Source of the DNA: Lysobacteraceae bacterium PS02340
GTDB taxonomy: Bacteria > Pseudomonadota > Gammaproteobacteria > Xanthomonadales > Xanthomonadaceae
Length of the DNA: 64,000 nt
Reading direction: 5' to 3'
Assembly (NCBI GenBank): GCA_029959605.1
Contig: JASCOC010000004.1
Coordinates: 143,269-207,268 of the forward strand
Positions 60,009-64,000 of this stretch are shown here, piece after piece (positions within the stretch are counted from its first letter, which is position 1; every line of letters starts with the position of its first letter). The position numbers and the translations under genes were made by a program. The notes beneath the pieces were generated by a model. That model searched no databases. It had not been told where the DNA came from and worked only from the letters and a program-made list of their open reading frames with translations.

Positions 60009-61853
60009 ATGACCAAGATCCGCATGCTCCGGCCGCTGTGCCTCGCCACCCTCGCGCTTTCGCTCGCCGCCTGTGCCGGCAGTGCGACGCGCAGCGATCC
60101 TGCCTCGATGCGCGGAGACGACGCCACGATGTTCAGCGCCCAGCGCACCAGCCTCCACCGGGGCGACGACGATCTGCTGACCGCCGGCCTCGGACCGGCC
60201 GGCCTGCAGGCGATGACGCCGCCGACCTTCGCCGATCCCGGACATCCGCGCGCCGACGAAGCGCGTCGCCGCGCGCTGTGGGCGAACTGGCGCGGCATCG
60301 CCGATCTCGCGCCGGGTGGCGGGTACGGCACGCTCTACGGCAGTCTGGCGCCCGTGCCGGGTCGCGAGTTCCACGCGCTGGCCACCTTGCCCGGTGCGTC
60401 GCAGCCGCATCGCGTGCTGGTGCAGGTCCCCGACGACTTCGACCGCACGCGCCGCTGCATCGTGGTCACGGCGTCGTCCGGTTCGCGCGGCATCTACGGC
60501 GCGATCGCCGTCGCTGGCGCCTGGGGTCTGCCGAAGGGCTGCGCCGTCGCCTACACCGACAAGGGCGCAGGCACCGACTATTTCGATGCCGATGCCGGCG
60601 TCGGCGTCGCGGCCGACGGCACGCCGTCCGCCGATCGCACGCAGGCCGTGTTCGCGCCGCAGAGCGCGGGGCAGGGCGTCGCGTTCAAGCATGCGCATTC
60701 CGGCGACAACCCCGAGGCCGACTGGGGCCGCCACGTCCGCCAGGCCGCCGAATTCGCGCTGCAGGCGCTCGGCGAGGCGTATCCGGACGATGCGCCGTTC
60801 GATTTCGACAGCACCCGCGTCATCGCGGTCGGCATCTCCAATGGCGGTGGCGCCGTACTGCGCGCGGCCGAACTCGAAGGCGACTGGCTCGATGCCGTGG
60901 TCGCCGGCGAGCCCAGCATCCATGTCGATGCGCCGGGCGCGCGCTCGCTCTACGACTACACCACCGAAGCCGCGCTGCTGATGCCCTGCGCGCTGCTCGC
61001 CGTCGACAACCTGCCGCAGCCGCCGTTGACCGCGCAGGTCGCACCGCTGTGGACCGCGCGCTGCGCCTCGCTGCGCGCGGCCGGTCTGGTCGAAGGCGAC
61101 GACGCTGCGGCGCAGTCGCGGTCGGCACTGGAAATCCTGCGCATCCACGGCTGGACCGACGGTGCGCTGCGCGCGGGCGCCCTGTCGGCGGGCTTCGACC
61201 TTTGGCGCGCGATCGCCGCGACCTACGCTTCCGCGTATGGACGCTTCAATGCGGACGCGCATCCCTGCGGATTTCGCTACGCGGCGCAGGGCCCGGACGG
61301 CAGTCCGCGTCCGGCGACCGCGACCGAACGCGCGACCTGGTGGAGCGACGGCAGCGGCATTCCGCCCGGCGTGGGTGTCGGCCTCGTCGACACGCGCATG
61401 GCGGGTGCCGATCCGCTGCTGCCCGGCCTGCAGTGCCTGCGTGCGCTCAACGATGGCGACGATGCGGCCGCGAAACGCGTCCAGGCCGGCATCGCCGAGA
61501 CGCAGGTCGGTCTGCCGCGCGCAGGTCTGCCGGTCGTCGTGGTCCATGGCACCGACGACGGCCTGATCCCCATGGCGTTCACCAGCACGCCCTATGTCGG
61601 CTGGGCGCAGGCGGCCGGGCGCGACGTGCGCCTGTGGCAGGTTGCCAATGCGCAGCACTTCGACGGGTTCCTCGGCCTGCCGGACTACGCCGCGCGCTAC
61701 GTGCCGCTGCTGCCATACGTGTACGCCGCGCTGGACCGCGTCGACGCGCACCTGGACGGCAACGGCGCGCTGCCGGCGGACGCCGCGATTCAGACCACGG
61801 CGCGTGGCGCAGGCAAGCCGCTCGACGCCGCCCACCTCGCGGTCCCCCGCTGA
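60009..61853 (+). CDS. 3-hydroxybutyrate oligomer hydrolase-like lipoprotein
   Basis: 614 residues from ATG 60009; lipoprotein signal LCLATLALSLAACAGS. The chain matches the D-(-)-3-hydroxybutyrate oligomer hydrolase family in length and order, with the lipase box GISNGGGAVLRAAE, a VVHGTDDGLIPMAF aspartate loop and the late NAQHFDGFLG histidine completing a Ser-Asp-His triad. Family enzymes split water-soluble hydroxybutyrate oligomers outside or in the periplasm. No polyhydroxybutyrate synthesis gene is adjacent. The annotation is by family resemblance only. Confidence 0.82.
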   Translation: MTKIRMLRPLCLATLALSLAACAGSATRSDPASMRGDDATMFSAQRTSLHRGDDDLLTAGLGPAGLQAMTPPTFADPGHPRADEARRRALWANWRGIADLAPGGGYGTLYGSLAPVPGREFHALATLPGASQPHRVLVQVPDDFDRTRRCIVVTASSGSRGIYGAIAVAGAWGLPKGCAVAYTDKGAGTDYFDADAGVGVAADGTPSADRTQAVFAPQSAGQGVAFKHAHSGDNPEADWGRHVRQAAEFALQALGEAYPDDAPFDFDSTRVIAVGISNGGGAVLRAAELEGDWLDAVVAGEPSIHVDAPGARSLYDYTTEAALLMPCALLAVDNLPQPPLTAQVAPLWTARCASLRAAGLVEGDDAAAQSRSALEILRIHGWTDGALRAGALSAGFDLWRAIAATYASAYGRFNADAHPCGFRYAAQGPDGSPRPATATERATWWSDGSGIPPGVGVGLVDTRMAGADPLLPGLQCLRALNDGDDAAAKRVQAGIAETQVGLPRAGLPVVVVHGTDDGLIPMAFTSTPYVGWAQAAGRDVRLWQVANAQHFDGFLGLPDYAARYVPLLPYVYAALDRVDAHLDGNGALPADAAIQTTARGAGKPLDAAHLAVPR

Positions 61854-61906
61854 CGACTCCCCGCTGACGGACTGACGTCTGACGCCCTTCTCCTGACGGC
61901 AAACGC

Positions 61907-61941
61907 TTGCAGCGCCCATGCGTTAGTAGTAATACTACTCA
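61907..61941 (+). promoter_or_regulatory. lexA promoter with LexA operator
   Basis: TTGCAG (61907-61912) and TAATAC (61930-61935), 17 bases apart, form a good sigma-70 promoter. The operator TTAG-TAGTAA-TACTA (61923-61937) fits the TTAG-N6-TACTA LexA box of Xylella/Xanthomonas and covers the -10, so LexA should repress its own gene. The predicted transcription start falls at about 61942, two bases before the lexA ATG. Confidence 0.85.
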
Positions 61942-61943
61942 CC

Positions 61944-62585
61944 ATGGACCTGACCCAGACCCAGCACGCGATTCTCGAAATGATCGGCGAGCGCATCGCG
62001 GCTGAAGGCATGCCGCCTTCGCAGACCGAGATCGCCCGCGCGTTCGGCTTCAGCGGCGTGCGTGCCGCGCAATACCACCTCGATGCCCTGGAAGCCGCCG
62101 GCGCGATCGAGCGGGTGCCGGGCCGGGCACGTGGTATCCGCGTGCTGGTCCCGGTGCAGCAGGCGCAGCACGCGCTGGCCCTGGGCGCCACGCCCGGCGA
62201 TGCGCTCCGCCTGCCGGTGCTCGGGCAGGTCGCCGCCGGCGCACCGATCGGTGCGGACATCGGCTCGGACGATTATCTCGTCCTCGACCGCGTGCTGTTT
62301 TCGCCGTCGCCCGACTACCTGCTCAAGGTCAAGGGCGACTCGATGCGCGATGAAGGCATCTTCGAAGGCGATCTGATCGGCGTACACCGTACCCGCGATG
62401 CGCGTTCGGGCCAGATCGTCGTCGCCCGAGTCGATGATGCGATCACGGTCAAGCTGCTGAAGATCGGCAAGGACCGCATCCGGCTGATGCCGCGCAATCC
62501 CGATTACGCACCCATCGAGGTGCTGCCCGACCAGGACTTCGCGATCGAAGGCCTGTACTGCGGGCTGGTCAGGCCGAACCGTTGA
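61944..62585 (+). CDS. lexA: SOS repressor LexA
   Basis: 213 residues. Winged helix-turn-helix (PPSQTEIARAFGFSGVRAAQYHLDAL, about 24-50), then the peptidase domain with cleavage bond Ala98-Gly99 (QVAAGAPIG), Ser133 in KGDSMRDEG and Lys170 in ITVKLLKIG. RecA filaments trigger its self-cleavage. The recognition helix departs from E. coli LexA, in line with the different operator. The ATG follows the operator almost directly with no ribosome site. recA is the next gene. Confidence 0.97.
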   Translation: MDLTQTQHAILEMIGERIAAEGMPPSQTEIARAFGFSGVRAAQYHLDALEAAGAIERVPGRARGIRVLVPVQQAQHALALGATPGDALRLPVLGQVAAGAPIGADIGSDDYLVLDRVLFSPSPDYLLKVKGDSMRDEGIFEGDLIGVHRTRDARSGQIVVARVDDAITVKLLKIGKDRIRLMPRNPDYAPIEVLPDQDFAIEGLYCGLVRPNR

Positions 62586-62771
62586 GCGCCTTGCCACGGC
62601 GGCGCACGGGATGCGGGGTGTTTCCCGACCGGCATCCGCGTCGCGCGCCGCTGACCGGCGCGCATCCACCCACTTAATTTGATGTCCTCCCTGCAGCGTC
62701 GCAGCCTGTGCGACCTGCGATTGCGAGGATGCATCCACCAGACCGGAACACGAATGACGAGGACCACCACG
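62586..62771 (+). promoter_or_regulatory. lexA-recA spacer with weak recA promoter candidate
   Basis: Holds an 8-bp hairpin GCGCGCCG/CGGCGCGC (62643-62663) without a T-run, and a weak promoter-like pair CTGACC (62651-62656) and TTAATT (62674-62679), 17 bases apart. No TTAG-N6-TACTA operator is present in this spacer. Confidence 0.35.
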
Positions 62772-63792
<1,021 letters not shown>

Positions 63793-63815
<23 letters not shown>

Positions 63816-63996
63816 GCCGGCCGCGTCGGGCCAGCCCGGCGGCGGCGAACCGCATGACACGGACCTGCCGGCTGGCGGGTCCGTGGAACGCCTCGACGCG
63901 GCCGCGTCCGGATCGACTGTCGAGGGTGACGCGCCGGCCCCAGGCCGGCGCCGGGAACGCCGCGCACTGCCGCCCGCCCCCCGCGGGCGGTTTTAA
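63793..63996 (+). CDS. Short open frame overlapping the recA end (recX position)
   Basis: 67 codons from ATG 63793, overlapping recA by 23 bases, ending in a stop at 63994. It is low-complexity (Thr/Glu/Pro/Ala/Gly) with a basic [16 protein letters not shown] end and no RecX domain. Its last eight codons lie in a terminator. I doubt that it is a functional protein; it might be a recX N-terminal remnant or chance. Confidence 0.2.
63970..63994 (+). terminator. Rho-independent terminator after recA
   Basis: Perfect 8-bp GC-only stem CCGCCCGC/GCGGGCGG with a five-C loop and four T, 155 bases after the recA stop. Confidence 0.85.
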
Positions 63997-64000
63997 ACAA

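Overview
The window is a high-GC chromosomal segment whose gene content and order fit a gammaproteobacterium of the Lysobacteraceae/Xanthomonadaceae (Lysobacter- or Luteimonas-like). Evidence for this is the order queA-tgt-yajC-secD-secF, the order pyrG-kdsA-eno-ftsB-ispD-ispF-truD, lexA followed directly by recA with a TTAG-N6-TACTA LexA box of the Xylella/Xanthomonas type, and several dispersed repeat types common in that family. The assignment is inferred from sequence only. I saw no rRNA, tRNA, CRISPR array, prophage or transposase gene.

Region by region. 1-3871: end of a TonB-dependent receptor, then a phytase-like beta-propeller lipoprotein, a purple-acid-phosphatase-like enzyme and an exported inorganic pyrophosphatase, tightly packed; this reads as a cell-envelope route for organic phosphate use. 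3902-7561: amidohydrolase lipoprotein, class III aminotransferase and a divergent Lrp/AsnC regulator. 7886-13487: queuosine synthesis (queA, tgt) and the Sec accessory complex (yajC, secD, secF). 13817-18676: suhB, divergent trmJ, and a PhnD-like binding protein overlapping a GGDEF-EAL membrane protein. 18715-19369: a large palindromic repeat element with hexamer tracts at both ends. 19502-24862: small membrane protein, ExoD, CorC-like protein, PhoU-like/Pit phosphate transport pair, an alkyltransferase-like DNA repair protein and a rhomboid protease.

25041-34314: two M13 peptidase paralogues, one of which has lost a zinc-binding histidine, then an ABC ATPase with a huge permease fused to an M1 aminopeptidase domain. 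34363-38401: a DoxX/Kef-type antiporter pair and a DEAD-box helicase with a long leader. 38881-42323: two NlpC/P60 hydrolases, SlyD and a DUF418 protein. 42478-47380: a close operon of D-amino-acid-dehydrogenase-like enzyme, glutathione-reductase-like enzyme, N-formylglutamate-amidohydrolase-like enzyme and a drug/solute exporter. 47371-51559: methyltransferase, AEC permease, parE and a small secreted alanine-rich protein.

51710-58847: a housekeeping run for CTP, Kdo, glycolysis, division, isoprenoid precursors and tRNA pseudouridine. 58937-61853: small lipoprotein, orphan LuxR-type response regulator and a 3-hydroxybutyrate-oligomer-hydrolase-like lipoprotein. 61944-64000: lexA and recA, with a strong terminator close behind recA where recX would be expected.

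The points most worth following are the degenerate M13 paralogue, the permease-aminopeptidase fusion, the phytate-type phosphate locus, the PhnD/c-di-GMP pair, the probable leaderless autoregulated lexA promoter and the 655-bp palindromic repeat element. No single locus is clearly a new defence or mobile system.
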